Below, piece by piece: positions 25,307 through 34,489 of a DNA stretch of 64,000 nucleotides (position 1 is the first letter of the stretch; each line of letters opens with the position of its first letter). The position numbers and the translations under genes were made by a program. Below the pieces are notes generated by a model. It worked only from the letters and a program-made list of their open reading frames with translations, had not been told where the DNA came from and did not search any database. This DNA comes from Streptomyces bicolor (GTDB lineage Bacteria; Actinomycetota; Actinomycetes; Streptomycetales; Streptomycetaceae). The stretch spans positions 62,001 to 126,000 of the forward strand of contig NZ_JOFS01000018.1 of NCBI RefSeq assembly GCF_000719285.1. The letters are read 5' to 3'.

Positions 25307-27775
25307 GTGTCGTCTCTCGCGCTGTACCGCCGCTATCGCCCGGAGTCGTTCGCCGAGGTCATCGGGCAGGAGCATGTAACCGACCCGCTGCAGCAGGCGC
25401 TGCGGAACAACCGGGTCAATCACGCGTACCTGTTCAGCGGTCCGCGCGGGTGCGGCAAGACGACCAGCGCACGGATCCTCGCGCGGTGCCTGAACTGCGA
25501 GCAGGGGCCCACGCCGACGCCCTGCGGGGAGTGCCAGTCGTGCCGGGACCTCGCCCGCAACGGCCCGGGTTCCATCGACGTCATCGAGATCGACGCGGCC
25601 TCGCACGGTGGTGTGGACGACGCCCGTGAGCTGCGCGAGAAGGCCTTCTTCGGACCCGCGAGCAGCCGCTACAAGATCTACATCATCGACGAGGCCCACA
25701 TGGTCACGTCGGCCGGCTTCAACGCGCTGCTGAAGGTCGTCGAGGAGCCGCCCGAGCACCTGAAGTTCATCTTCGCCACCACCGAGCCCGAGAAGGTCAT
25801 CGGGACCATCCGGTCGCGGACCCATCATTACCCCTTCCGGCTCGTCCCGCCGGGCACCCTGCGCGACTACCTCGCCGACGTCTGCGGCCGCGAGAACATC
25901 CCGGTCGAGGAGGGCGTTCTGCCGCTCGTCGTGCGCGCGGGCCAGGGGTCCGTGCGTGACTCCATGTCCGTCATGGACCAGCTGCTCGCCGGAGCGAGGG
26001 AGGAGGGTGTGACGTATGCCATGGCCACCTCCCTGCTCGGGTACACCGACGGTTCGCTGCTCGACTCCGTCGTGGAGGCCTTCGCGACCGGTGACGGAAC
26101 CGCCGCCTTCGAGGTCGTGGACCGCGTCATCGAGGGGGGCAACGATCCGCGGCGGTTCGTCGCCGACCTGCTGGAGCGGCTGCGGGACCTGGTGATCCTG
26201 GCCGCCGTGCCGGACGCCGTCGACAAGGGGCTCATCGATGCCCCGGCCGACGTCCTGGAGCGCATGCAGGCCCAGGCCGGCACCTTCGGCGCGGCCGAAC
26301 TGAGCCGCGCCGCCGACCTCGTCAACGAGGGGCTGACCGAGATGCGGGGCGCCACCTCGCCCCGGCTCCAGCTGGAGCTGATCTGCGCGCGCGTGCTGCT
26401 GCCGGCGGCCTACGGGGACGAGCGTTCCGTAATGGCCCGGCTCGACCGGCTGGAGCGGGGGGGCAACTTCTCCGCCGGCGCCGGCATGCCCGCGATGGGG
26501 TACGTGCCCGGTCCGGACGCCCATGGCGGTGCGGCCGCCGTGCCCGTTCCGCCGGGTGGCGGGGCCGCCGCGGCCCGGGCGGCCGTACGGGCTTCGGGGG
26601 CGCCCGGAGCGGGGCCGGGTGCCGGTGCTCCGACCGCCGCCGGCACGGGCGGTCCGGGCGGTGGCAGTACGACCCCTGCCGCCCCTGCCGCCCCTGCCGC
26701 CGGTGCGGCTCCGGCAGGCCCGGCAGGCCAGGGCGCGCCCATGGGCCGGCCCGCCTCCCCGCCCACTCAGCCTTCCGCACCCGCGGCTCCGGCCGGCACG
26801 CCACAGAGCGGCCACCAGCCTCAGCCGCCCCAGACCCAGCCCACCCCGGCACCCGCACCCACCGCCACTCCCACCGCCACTCCCACCCCCGCTCCCGCCG
26901 CCGCGGACACCTCGCCGCCCTCGGCCTCCGCCCCCGGCGCCTGGCCCACCGCCGCCCCCGTGGGCAGCGGCCGACGCCCCGGCGGCTGGCCCACTCCCAC
27001 CCCGGCGGGCGGCGGTGCCCAGCCCCCGGCCCCCCAGAGCGGGACCCCCACGCCCGCGCCCGCACCCCAGCAGGCACCCACGCCCGCTCTCCCCACCGGC
27101 GCGGCACCCGCCTACGCCCCTCCGAGCGGCGGCCTGGACCCCCGCATGCTCTGGCCGAACATCCTGGAGGCGGTCAAGAACCGCCGCCGCTTCACCTGGA
27201 TCCTGCTCAGCCAGAACGCCCAGGTGGCCGGCTTCGACGGCACCACCCTCCAGCTCGGCTTCGTCAACGCCGGAGCGCGCGACAACTTCGCGAGCAGCGG
27301 CAGCGAGGACGTCCTGAGGCAGGCGCTGGCCGAGCAGTTCAACGTCCAGTGGAAGATCGAGGCGATCATCGACCCGTCGGGCGGAGGCGCGGCTCCCCCA
27401 CCGAGTGGCTCCTCCGGCTTCGGCGGGGGCGGAGGCGGTGGCTACGACGGAGGCGGCGCCGGCGGTTACGGCGCGGGCGCCAACAGTGGCTACGGCGGTG
27501 GCGGTACGACCGCGCAGCGCCCGGCCCCTCCCCAGCAGTCGACGCCCACGGCACCCACCCCACCCCCGACGGCCTCGGCGACCCCGGCACCGCCCGCTGC
27601 CCCCGCCCCGGCAACCCAGCCGTCCGCCGCCCCCGAGCCGCCGACCCACGTCGCCCCCGAGGACGACGTCCCCGAGGACGACGACCCCGACCTCAACGAA
27701 TCGGCCCTCTCCGGCCACGAGCTGATCGTGCGGGAGCTGGGCGCGACGGTGGTCGAGGAGTTCATGAACGAGTAG
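25307..27775 (+). CDS. dnaX: DNA polymerase III gamma/tau subunit
   Basis: An 822-residue clamp-loader ATPase. It starts VSSLALYRRYRPESFAEVIG. Walker A is GPRGCGKT at residues 45-52, zinc-module Cys residues are at 61, 64, 73, 76 and 79, and Walker B is IIDEAH near residue 125. Domain III follows to about residue 370. A very long Pro/Ala/Thr/Gly linker comes next, then a conserved block (PRMLWPNILEAVKNRRRFTWILLS), a Gly/Tyr-rich run and an acidic C-terminus. GTG 25307 follows TATAAC at 25292-25297. The frame is open back to 25076, but that part is low complexity. No A-run slippery site for frameshifting was noticed. Confidence 0.95.
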   Translation: MSSLALYRRYRPESFAEVIGQEHVTDPLQQALRNNRVNHAYLFSGPRGCGKTTSARILARCLNCEQGPTPTPCGECQSCRDLARNGPGSIDVIEIDAASHGGVDDARELREKAFFGPASSRYKIYIIDEAHMVTSAGFNALLKVVEEPPEHLKFIFATTEPEKVIGTIRSRTHHYPFRLVPPGTLRDYLADVCGRENIPVEEGVLPLVVRAGQGSVRDSMSVMDQLLAGAREEGVTYAMATSLLGYTDGSLLDSVVEAFATGDGTAAFEVVDRVIEGGNDPRRFVADLLERLRDLVILAAVPDAVDKGLIDAPADVLERMQAQAGTFGAAELSRAADLVNEGLTEMRGATSPRLQLELICARVLLPAAYGDERSVMARLDRLERGGNFSAGAGMPAMGYVPGPDAHGGAAAVPVPPGGGAAAARAAVRASGAPGAGPGAGAPTAAGTGGPGGGSTTPAAPAAPAAGAAPAGPAGQGAPMGRPASPPTQPSAPAAPAGTPQSGHQPQPPQTQPTPAPAPTATPTATPTPAPAAADTSPPSASAPGAWPTAAPVGSGRRPGGWPTPTPAGGGAQPPAPQSGTPTPAPAPQQAPTPALPTGAAPAYAPPSGGLDPRMLWPNILEAVKNRRRFTWILLSQNAQVAGFDGTTLQLGFVNAGARDNFASSGSEDVLRQALAEQFNVQWKIEAIIDPSGGGAAPPPSGSSGFGGGGGGGYDGGGAGGYGAGANSGYGGGGTTAQRPAPPQQSTPTAPTPPPTASATPAPPAAPAPATQPSAAPEPPTHVAPEDDVPEDDDPDLNESALSGHELIVRELGATVVEEFMNE

Positions 27776-27855
27776 GGGGACCGGGAGACGCCCTGGGTGC
27801 CGGTGCCGATGCTCTGGGAACCGAGGACCACATCTCAGCGCCGGTCCAGCCATCC

Positions 27856-27924
27856 CAGCCCGTCGGGCGTTTGAGGACGAGGCCCCTTAAGGGCCGAAGC
27901 GGGGGTCTGGGGCGGCAGCCCCAG
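27856..27924. repeat. Dispersed GC-rich intergenic repeat, copy 2
   Basis: An inverted-orientation copy of the unit at 9161-9290. It reads CAGCCCGTCGGGCGTTTGAG, then GACGAGGCCCCTTAAGGGCC and GAAGCGGGGGTCTGGGGC. It lies in the 249-nt gap between dnaX and purD. Confidence 0.75.
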
Positions 27925-28011
27925 GCGACGGCAACGACAACGCCGGGCACTTTGGAGGAACGTACAGGTCACCTACCCCCCGGCTCTGAGCAGCCCGCAC
28001 AAAAACCCCGT

Positions 28012-28017
28012 TAGGCT
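28012..28017 (+). promoter_or_regulatory. -10 box of purD (leaderless)
   Basis: TAGGCT ends 7 nt before the GTG start of purD and no ribosome binding site lies between, which suggests a leaderless mRNA. Confidence 0.5.
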
Positions 28018-28024
28018 GACCCCC

Positions 28025-29278
28025 GTGAAGGTCCTCGTCATCGGTAACGGCGCCCGCGAACACGCCCTGTGCCGCTCCCTGTCCCTCGACCCTGACGTCA
28101 CCGCGCTGCACTGCGCCCCCGGCAACGCCGGCATCGCAGAGGTCGCCGAGCTGCACCAGGTCGACGCCCTGGACGGCACGGCCGTATCCGCGCTGGCCAC
28201 GGAGCTCGGCGCCGACCTCGTGGTCGTAGGGCCGGAGGCGCCCCTCGTCGCCGGGGTCGCCGATGCCGTGCGCGAGGCGGGCATCCCGGTCTTCGGGCCC
28301 TCCGGGGAGGCCGCGCAGATCGAGGGCTCCAAGGCGTTCGCGAAGGACGTGATGGCGGCGGCCGGCGTCCCGACGGCCCGCTCCTACGTCTGCACGACCC
28401 CCGAAGAGGTCGACGAGGCCCTCGACGCCTTCGGCGCCCCGTACGTCGTCAAGGACGACGGCCTCGCCGCCGGCAAGGGCGTCGTCGTGACCGCCGACCT
28501 CGAGGCGGCCCGGGCGCACGCCAACTCCTGCGAGCGCGTCGTCATCGAGGAGTACCTCGACGGCCCCGAGGTCTCCCTCTTCGCCATCACCGACGGCGAG
28601 ACGGTCGTCCCGCTCCAGCCCGCCCAGGACTTCAAGCGCGCACTCGACGGCGACGAGGGCCCGAACACCGGCGGCATGGGCGCGTACTCCCCGCTGCCGT
28701 GGGCGGACCCGAAGCTGGTCGCGGAAGTCATGGAGACGGTCCTCCAGCCGACCGTCGACGAGATGCGCCGCCGCGGCACCCCCTTCTCCGGCCTGCTGTA
28801 CGCCGGTCTCGCGATCACTTCGCGCGGCGTCCGGGTCATCGAGTTCAACGCCCGCTTCGGCGACCCCGAGACGCAGGTCGTCCTGGCCCGCCTGAAGACC
28901 CCGCTGGCCGGCGTCCTGCTGGCCGCCGCCAAGGGCGACCTCGCCGACCTGCCGCCCCTGCGCTGGAGCGACGACGCCGCGGTCACCGTGGTCGTCGCCT
29001 CGCACAACTACCCCGGCACCCCGCGCACCGGCGACCCGATCACCGGCCTCGACGAGGTTGCCGCCGAGGACGCCCCGCACGCCTACGTCCTGCACGCGGG
29101 CACCAAGCGCGACGGCGACGCGATCGTGAGCGCCGGCGGCCGCGTCCTGTCCGTCACGGCGACCGGCAAGGACCTCGGCAAGGCCCGCGACCGCGCCTAC
29201 ACCGCCGTGGCCCGCATCAAGCTCGACGGCTCCCAGTACCGCACGGACATCGCGGCGAAGGCGGCGGAAGGCGCATAA
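28025..29278 (+). CDS. purD: Phosphoribosylamine-glycine ligase (GARS)
   Basis: A 417-residue ATP-grasp enzyme that makes glycinamide ribonucleotide, the second step of de novo purine synthesis. It starts [19 protein letters not shown], the standard PurD N-terminus. ATP-grasp blocks [14 protein letters not shown] and [26 protein letters not shown], and [11 protein letters not shown] are all intact. Length is normal. The GTG start with a TAGGCT box 7 nt upstream suggests a leaderless transcript. It is not co-transcribed with other pur genes, as a strong hairpin follows at 29358. Confidence 0.97.
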   Translation: MKVLVIGNGAREHALCRSLSLDPDVTALHCAPGNAGIAEVAELHQVDALDGTAVSALATELGADLVVVGPEAPLVAGVADAVREAGIPVFGPSGEAAQIEGSKAFAKDVMAAAGVPTARSYVCTTPEEVDEALDAFGAPYVVKDDGLAAGKGVVVTADLEAARAHANSCERVVIEEYLDGPEVSLFAITDGETVVPLQPAQDFKRALDGDEGPNTGGMGAYSPLPWADPKLVAEVMETVLQPTVDEMRRRGTPFSGLLYAGLAITSRGVRVIEFNARFGDPETQVVLARLKTPLAGVLLAAAKGDLADLPPLRWSDDAAVTVVVASHNYPGTPRTGDPITGLDEVAAEDAPHAYVLHAGTKRDGDAIVSAGGRVLSVTATGKDLGKARDRAYTAVARIKLDGSQYRTDIAAKAAEGA

Positions 29279-29357
29279 CCGACGGCGTACTGCCGCCGCT
29301 CGCGCTCCCTTCCATGCCCCGGGCGCTCCCCGGAAATCCCGCCCTCGATAAACCCCG

Positions 29358-29391
29358 CAGGCCCTGAATCCGTCTCAGGATTCGGGGCCTG
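29358..29391 (+). terminator. Terminator hairpin after purD
   Basis: CAGGCCCTGAATCC (29358-29371) pairs with GGATTCGGGGCCTG (29378-29391) with one G-T wobble. There is no U-tract, as is common in Streptomyces. Confidence 0.7.
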
Positions 29392-29410
29392 ATCCATGCC
29401 GGGCTCCCAG

Positions 29411-29439
29411 CCGGGCAACCGGCCGGGCAACCGGCCGGG
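29411..29439. repeat. Short tandem repeat of a 12-bp unit
   Basis: About 2.4 copies of CCGGGCAACCGG in direct repeat. The unit is itself nearly palindromic. Confidence 0.6.
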
Positions 29440-29687
29440 ATTCCTCCGGAGATCAGGGGCCTGATCCTCGCTGTCCGTCATCCACCTCTCCCCAAAGCCA
29501 TTCCATCGAGTGACCGATGCCCCATCCGGCTGACGTGGGTCGAAGCCCCAACTAGGGTGCGGCGCAAGCGTTCCGGCACTTGGCCCACCGGCATTGCGAT
29601 GTCAGTGGCGGGTGCCACAGTGGGGGAGTGAGCAAAGCCAGGACAGTTCGGACAGCCAGGGCAGCGCGGAGGGGGTGAGGTCCGGCC

Positions 29688-31601
29688 GTGACCGGTATGG
29701 GTGTGGAGGTGGGTGCGCAGGCAGCGCGTGCCCGTGCCCTCGCCGTGCTGCGCATCCGCAGCCGTGCGCTCGCCGTGGCCCTGCTGCCCGCGGCGGTCGC
29801 CGTGGTGCTGCTCGTCGGCGCCTCCACCGGCCACTTCGTCGGCCCGGGCTGGCACGCCTTCCGCTGGGTGGTGACCCCCGTCGCCGTCCTCGTCCTGCTC
29901 GCCGCCGCCGGCATCGCCCTGGTCGTCGCCCGCGCCCGCCCCGCCGTCAGCCCGACGGTCCCGATAGCCGAGGAACACGCCCCGGACCTGTACCGGATGG
30001 TCCGCGACCTCGCCGACCGCCTCGACGTCCCCGCCCCGTCCGCGATAGCGCTCACCCCGGACTGCGACAGCTGGCTGGAGGACCGCACCCACCCGTCCCA
30101 CGGCCCGCCGCCGACCGAGGGACGCCACGACGACGGGCTGAACGGCCTGCACGGTGGAAGCCCGCGCGGCACCCACCGCCGTACGCCCGCCGCCCCCGTC
30201 CTCGTCATCGGCTCCCCGTTCCTGTGGTGGATGCGCGTCGGCGAACTGCGTGCGGTCCTCGCCCCGGTCGTCGCCGGTACGGGGCCCTCGGCCCACCCGG
30301 ACATAGCCCAGGCCCGGCGCTTCGTCCAGGGCCTGGACGCCGCCGTCGCCGTCGCCTCGACACGCGGCCGCTGCCCCGGGTCGCGGGCGGTGTGCGCGGG
30401 CATCGGCTGGGTCGCGCGACTGCTGCTGCGCAGTTGCCGGGACCATGCGGCGGAGATGGAGCGGGGGGTGGCCACCGCGGCCGCCGAGCGTGCACAGGCT
30501 GTGGATTACGGACTGCGGATCGTCGCCCAGGAACAGGTCGGGCTGGCGTACGCGGGCTGGGACCGGCTGCTCACCCGGGTCGCGCTGCCCGCCTGGCGCA
30601 TGGGCCGCTGGCCGTCCCGGCTGGACGCGGGCGTCGTCGCGGCGCTCACCGAGCTGTCCCGCCGGGACCGTCTGGCCGAGGGCTTCGCCTCCCGGCTGGG
30701 CGAGCGACCCGCCTGTGACCTGCTCGAAGAGCCCGGCGTGGTCGACGAGGCAGCCTCCCTCCTGGCCGCCCGCCTCTTCCACGGCGGCCCCGCCGAGCCC
30801 GGCCCGGACTGGTCCCCGGTGGACTGGCACGAGTACCCGGAGGAGGTCGTGGACCGCAAATGGCGAACCGACGCGGCCCGCCTCCACCGTGTCCTCGACG
30901 CCCTCGGCGTTCGCCGTACCCCTGACGGCCCACCCCCGGAGACGGACGGTCCGACCCTGTCCCGAGTCCTGGACCACCTCTCATCCCCACCGGCCACAGG
31001 CCCCGGTCCCTCCGCCGCCGGCGCCCCCATCCAGCCATCAGAACTCGCCCAGCCCTCAGAACCCCTACAGCCGTCAGAACCCGTCCAGCTCTCAGAATCC
31101 GTCGAGGCCCCCAACTCCCCCCGGCCCCCAAAGGCGCCAAAGCCCCCAAAGGCCCCCTACGAGTCCATGGCCGAAGATCTCTCCCCCGAGGACGAGGACC
31201 AGGAGACCGAACGAAGCTCCGCCCTCGCCGCCGGCCTGACCGCCGAACTGGCCCGCGAGGAGGCCGCGACCCCGGCGGAGCAGCAGACGTCCCCCGCCTC
31301 CGGCACGACTCTCCTGGACACCGGCGCGCTCCCCGTGTTCCCGCTCCAACCACCCCGCACCGCCCGTGAGTTGCTCACCGACCACGTGACGGCGATGGTG
31401 TGCTGCGCCGCGATGGACACCGCCGGTGCGACCCCCGGCCTGGACTGGCTCGACGGCCCCACGCTCCTCATCGACGGCGAGCGAGCGGCCGACCTGACCC
31501 CGAGGGTCCTCAGCCTCATCGAGGACGGCGACCCGGCGCCCCTGCGCGCCTGGCTGGTGGAGTCGGGGATACGACCGGAGAAGCCGGTCCGCCTGGTCTG
31601 A
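29688..31601 (+). CDS. Membrane protein resembling a degenerate M48 peptidase
   Basis: A 637-residue protein. Two N-terminal helices (ALAVALLPAAVAVVLLVGAS and VVTPVAVLVLLAAAGIALVV) are followed by a region that looks like the M48 membrane peptidase fold: APDLYRMVRDLADRLDVPAPSAI, LVIGSPFLWWMRVGELRAVLAPVVAG. In active M48 enzymes the last block reads ELRAVLAHExxH; here the HExxH zinc motif is missing. The C-terminal half is Pro/Ser-rich with QPSEP repeats and an acidic stretch, then a conserved end. A catalytic role is unlikely. The GTG at 29688 follows GGAGGGGG by 11 nt; an ATG at 29697 is also possible. Conserved in Streptomyces next to purD by my recollection. Confidence 0.65.
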   Translation: MTGMGVEVGAQAARARALAVLRIRSRALAVALLPAAVAVVLLVGASTGHFVGPGWHAFRWVVTPVAVLVLLAAAGIALVVARARPAVSPTVPIAEEHAPDLYRMVRDLADRLDVPAPSAIALTPDCDSWLEDRTHPSHGPPPTEGRHDDGLNGLHGGSPRGTHRRTPAAPVLVIGSPFLWWMRVGELRAVLAPVVAGTGPSAHPDIAQARRFVQGLDAAVAVASTRGRCPGSRAVCAGIGWVARLLLRSCRDHAAEMERGVATAAAERAQAVDYGLRIVAQEQVGLAYAGWDRLLTRVALPAWRMGRWPSRLDAGVVAALTELSRRDRLAEGFASRLGERPACDLLEEPGVVDEAASLLAARLFHGGPAEPGPDWSPVDWHEYPEEVVDRKWRTDAARLHRVLDALGVRRTPDGPPPETDGPTLSRVLDHLSSPPATGPGPSAAGAPIQPSELAQPSEPLQPSEPVQLSESVEAPNSPRPPKAPKPPKAPYESMAEDLSPEDEDQETERSSALAAGLTAELAREEAATPAEQQTSPASGTTLLDTGALPVFPLQPPRTARELLTDHVTAMVCCAAMDTAGATPGLDWLDGPTLLIDGERAADLTPRVLSLIEDGDPAPLRAWLVESGIRPEKPVRLV

Positions 31602-31837
31602 CGCTCGTACCAGGTCGGAGCCCCCGGTTCCACTTTCGGCCAATTCGCAACGAATAGTGACAGGATGCGTGCGTAATGTGATGTGCTGGGATCGATAGCG
31701 CATATGGCAAGGGCTTACGACATACGACAGGCACAGAAACGCCCACGCCAGGCGACAGGAACCGCAAGCGCAGAACCGCCCGCATCACACACAACACTCA
31801 GGGCGGCACCACGGGGGCACGAGGGAGGGGTTCGGCC

Positions 31838-33331
31838 ATGGGATCCGAGCAGATCCGCCGCTGGGAGTCGGGAGCCCTCGCGCACGCCGTGACGGACCCC
31901 TTCGGACAGGGCCCCGTCCCCTGGCTGCGCGGCAATGTGACGTACTTCGACGACACCGGTCAGGTCGTCCCCTGGTACGTCGACGGCCAGGCCCACCCCC
32001 CGACGGCGGGCACCCCCAGGGTCCCCGGCCCGCGCACCGCCGGAGGCCCCCGCTCCGCCGACGACGTGCACCGCCAGATCAAGGGCTTCACCTCCACCGG
32101 CGCGGTCGCCCCCGGCGAGGCCGTCGACTTCCACATCACCGTCGACCCGCCGCAGGAGTTCAGCGTCGACATCTACCGCATCGGCCACTACGGCGGTGAC
32201 GGCGCCGCCAAGATCACCACCAGCCCCCGCCTGTCGGGCATCGTCCAGCCCCCGCCGCTCACCGCCGACCGCACGGTCTCCTGCCACCACTGGTGGCTGT
32301 CCTGGCGCCTGCAGGTCCCGAGCTTCTGGAGCATCGGCGCGTACGTGGCCGTCCTCACCACCGCCGACGGCTACCGCTCCCACATCCCCTTCACCGTCCG
32401 CGACAAGCACCCCGCCGACCTGCTCCTGCTCCTCCCCGACGTCACCTGGCAGGCCTACAACCTCTACCCGGAGGACGGCCGCACCGGCGCCAGCCTCTAC
32501 CACGCCTGGGACGAGGACGGCCGGCTGCTCGGCGAGGCCGACGCCGCCACGACCGTCTCCTTCGACCGCCCGTACGCGGGCGCGGGCCTGCCCCTGCACG
32601 TCGGCCACGCCTACGACTTCATCCGCTGGGCCGAGCGCTACGGCTACGACATCGCCTACGCCGACGCCCGCGACCTGCACGGCGGCCACGTCGACCCCAC
32701 CCGCTACCGCGGCCTGGTCTTCCCCGGCCACGACGAGTACTGGTCGGCCAACATGCGCCGCACGATCGAGCTCGCCCGCGAGAACGGCACGTCCCTGGTC
32801 TTCCTCTCCGCCAACTCCATGTACTGGCAGGTCGAGTTGGGGCCCTCCCCGTCCGGCGTCCCCGACCGCCTGATGACCTGCCGCAAGCGCCAGGGCCCCG
32901 GCCGCCCGGTGCTCTGGCGGGAGATCGACCGCCCCGAGCAGGAGGTGATCGGCATCCAGTACGCGGGCCAGGTCCCCGAGCCCCACCCCCTGATCGTCCG
33001 CAACGCCGACCACTGGCTGTGGGAGGCGACCGGCGCCCACGAGGGCGACGAGATCGCGGGCCTGGTCGCGGGTGAGGCCGACCGCTACTTCCCGCGCACC
33101 CCGCTGCCCGAGCACGAGGAGCGCATCCTGCTCGCGCACTCCCCGTACACCGACAAGGAGGGCATCCTCCGCCACCAGGAGACGTCCCTCTACCGCGCCC
33201 CCTCCGGCGCCCTGGTCTTCGCATCCGGAACGTTCGCCTGGTCCCCGGCGCTGGACCGCCCGGGCCACGTCGACGCCCGTGTCCAGCGCGCCACCGCCAA
33301 CCTGCTGGACCGCATCTGCAAACGTGACTGA
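31838..33331 (+). CDS. N,N-dimethylformamidase beta-subunit-like protein
   Basis: A 497-residue protein whose main part matches the large domain of the N,N-dimethylformamidase beta subunit family. Visible blocks are FSVDIYRIGHYGGDGA, ADLLLLLPDVTWQAYNLY, LVFPGHDEYWS and SLVFLSANSMYWQVEL; the latter resemble the PGHDEYWS and SGN/SAN signatures of the family. No signal peptide is seen. True DMFase activity needs an alpha subunit, absent here, so the substrate is unknown. The start is supported by GGGAGGGG about 8 nt before the ATG. The 236 nt upstream hold no gene. Confidence 0.8.
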   Translation: MGSEQIRRWESGALAHAVTDPFGQGPVPWLRGNVTYFDDTGQVVPWYVDGQAHPPTAGTPRVPGPRTAGGPRSADDVHRQIKGFTSTGAVAPGEAVDFHITVDPPQEFSVDIYRIGHYGGDGAAKITTSPRLSGIVQPPPLTADRTVSCHHWWLSWRLQVPSFWSIGAYVAVLTTADGYRSHIPFTVRDKHPADLLLLLPDVTWQAYNLYPEDGRTGASLYHAWDEDGRLLGEADAATTVSFDRPYAGAGLPLHVGHAYDFIRWAERYGYDIAYADARDLHGGHVDPTRYRGLVFPGHDEYWSANMRRTIELARENGTSLVFLSANSMYWQVELGPSPSGVPDRLMTCRKRQGPGRPVLWREIDRPEQEVIGIQYAGQVPEPHPLIVRNADHWLWEATGAHEGDEIAGLVAGEADRYFPRTPLPEHEERILLAHSPYTDKEGILRHQETSLYRAPSGALVFASGTFAWSPALDRPGHVDARVQRATANLLDRICKRD

Positions 33332-33416
33332 GCCCTGCTGAAACCACCCCCGTCCAGGACCGATCTCCGTCATACGGGAGAATCGAGCCACTTGGACATA
33401 ACCATGGGGAGGAACC

Positions 33417-34316
33417 GTGTCCGGATTCGTAGAAAAGCCCGAGCCGATCCAGGTTCCGGGCTTGGTACACCTGCACACCGGCAAGGTGCGCGAGCTGTAC
33501 CAGAACGAGGCGGGCGACCTCGTGATGGTCGCCAGCGACCGCATGTCCGCCTACGACTGGGTGCTCCCCACCGAGATCCCGGACAAGGGCCGCATCCTCA
33601 CCCAGCTCTCCCTGTGGTGGTTCGACCAGCTCGCCGACCTGGTCCCCAACCACGTGCTGAGCACCGAGGTGCCCGCCGGCGCCCCCGCCGACTGGGCGGG
33701 ACGCACCCTCGTCTGCAAGTCGCTGCAGATGGTCCCGGTCGAGGCCGTGGCCCGCGGCTACCTCACCGGCTCCGGCCTGATCGAGTACAACGAGTCCCGC
33801 ACCGTCTGCGGCCTCGCCCTCCCCGAGGGCCTGGTCGACGGCAGCGAACTCCCCGCCCCGATCTTCACGCCAGCCACCAAGGCGGCCGTCGGCGAGCACG
33901 ACGAGAACGTCTCCTACGAGGAGGTCGCCCGCCAGGTCGGCGCCGACACCGCGGCCCGGCTGCGCCAGGCCACCCTCGCCGTCTACTCCCGCGGCCGGGA
34001 GATCGCCCGCGACCGCGGCATCATCCTCGCCGACACCAAGTTCGAGTTCGGCTTCGAGGGGGAGAGCCTGGTCATCGCCGACGAGGTCCTCACCCCGGAC
34101 TCCTCCCGCTTCTGGCCGGCCGACCAGTGGCAGCCGGGCCGCGCGCAGCCGTCGTACGACAAGCAGTTCGTCCGCGACTGGCTGACCTCGCCGGAGTCCG
34201 GCTGGGACAGGAAGAGCGAGCAGCCCCCGCCGCCGTTGCCGCAGGAGGTCGTGGAGGCGACGCGGGCGAAGTACGTGGAGGCGTACCAGCGCCTGACCGG
34301 CACCAGCTGGTCGTAG
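33417..34316 (+). CDS. purC: SAICAR synthase
   Basis: A 299-residue phosphoribosylaminoimidazole-succinocarboxamide synthase, which joins aspartate to CAIR in purine synthesis. It starts VSGFVEKPEPIQVPGLVHLH. Conserved blocks include HTGKVRELY, ASDRMSAYDWVLPTEIPDKG, VARGYLTGSGLIEY, FTPATKA, and LADTKFEFG with DEVLTPDSSRFW. The eukaryote-like longer form is usual in actinobacteria. GTG 33417 has GGAGG 5-9 nt upstream. It is monocistronic, ended by strong hairpins before a convergent tRNA gene. Confidence 0.97.
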   Translation: MSGFVEKPEPIQVPGLVHLHTGKVRELYQNEAGDLVMVASDRMSAYDWVLPTEIPDKGRILTQLSLWWFDQLADLVPNHVLSTEVPAGAPADWAGRTLVCKSLQMVPVEAVARGYLTGSGLIEYNESRTVCGLALPEGLVDGSELPAPIFTPATKAAVGEHDENVSYEEVARQVGADTAARLRQATLAVYSRGREIARDRGIILADTKFEFGFEGESLVIADEVLTPDSSRFWPADQWQPGRAQPSYDKQFVRDWLTSPESGWDRKSEQPPPPLPQEVVEATRAKYVEAYQRLTGTSWS

Positions 34317-34323
34317 CGCGAAA

Positions 34324-34385
34324 GCCCCCGGCGACGACGAAGGGCCGGGGGCAACGCGAAAGCCCCCGGCCGGAACCGGGGGCTT
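34324..34385. terminator. Two tandem hairpins between purC and tRNA-Gly
   Basis: GCCCCCGGC (34324-34332) pairs with GCCGGGGGC (34344-34352), and AAAGCCCCCGG (34359-34369) pairs with CCGGGGGCTTT (34375-34385). The element CGCGAAAGCCCCCGGC occurs twice, 38 nt apart. They terminate both the plus-strand purC and the minus-strand tRNA. Confidence 0.75.
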
Positions 34386-34393
34386 TGCACTGG

Positions 34394-34466
34394 AGCGGAC
34401 GACGAGGCTCGAACTCGCGACCTCAACCTTGGCAAGGTTGCGCTCTACCAACTGAGCTACGTCCGC
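34394..34466 (-). tRNA. tRNA-Gly (GCC), copy 1
   Basis: Acceptor GCGGACG pairs with CGTCCGC, D-arm TAGCTCAGTTGGTAGAGC, anticodon loop CTTGCCAAG with GCC, and T-arm GAGTTCGAGCCTC. It is 73 nt, CCA not encoded, and identical to the copy at 38222-38294. Confidence 0.96.
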
Positions 34467-34489
34467 ACTGCGCCGTGGCGCGAGAGCAA

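Larger units (their letters stand above)
29279..29687. other. Intergenic region after purD
   Basis: This 409-nt gap contains the purD terminator (29358-29391) and a short tandem repeat (29411-29439). The last 100 nt upstream of the next gene include GGAGGGGG at 29669-29676. No gene is supported. Confidence 0.5.

Noticed and set aside
25280..27853. An 857-codon frame opposite dnaX
   Set aside because: Gly/Arg-rich shadow of the dnaX linker; no ribosome site or domain.
29478..30977. 499-codon minus-strand frame opposite the M48-like gene
   Set aside because: Antisense shadow with His/Arg/Gly-rich sequence and no recognisable motif.
31683..31892. Short plus-strand frame before the DMFase-like gene
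   Set aside because: It overlaps the real start, lacks a ribosome site, and its sequence is low-complexity.
34394..34466. Integrated element attachment site at tRNA-Gly
   Set aside because: No integrase or phage genes in the flanked segment; the duplicate is a whole tRNA gene and not a partial att repeat.
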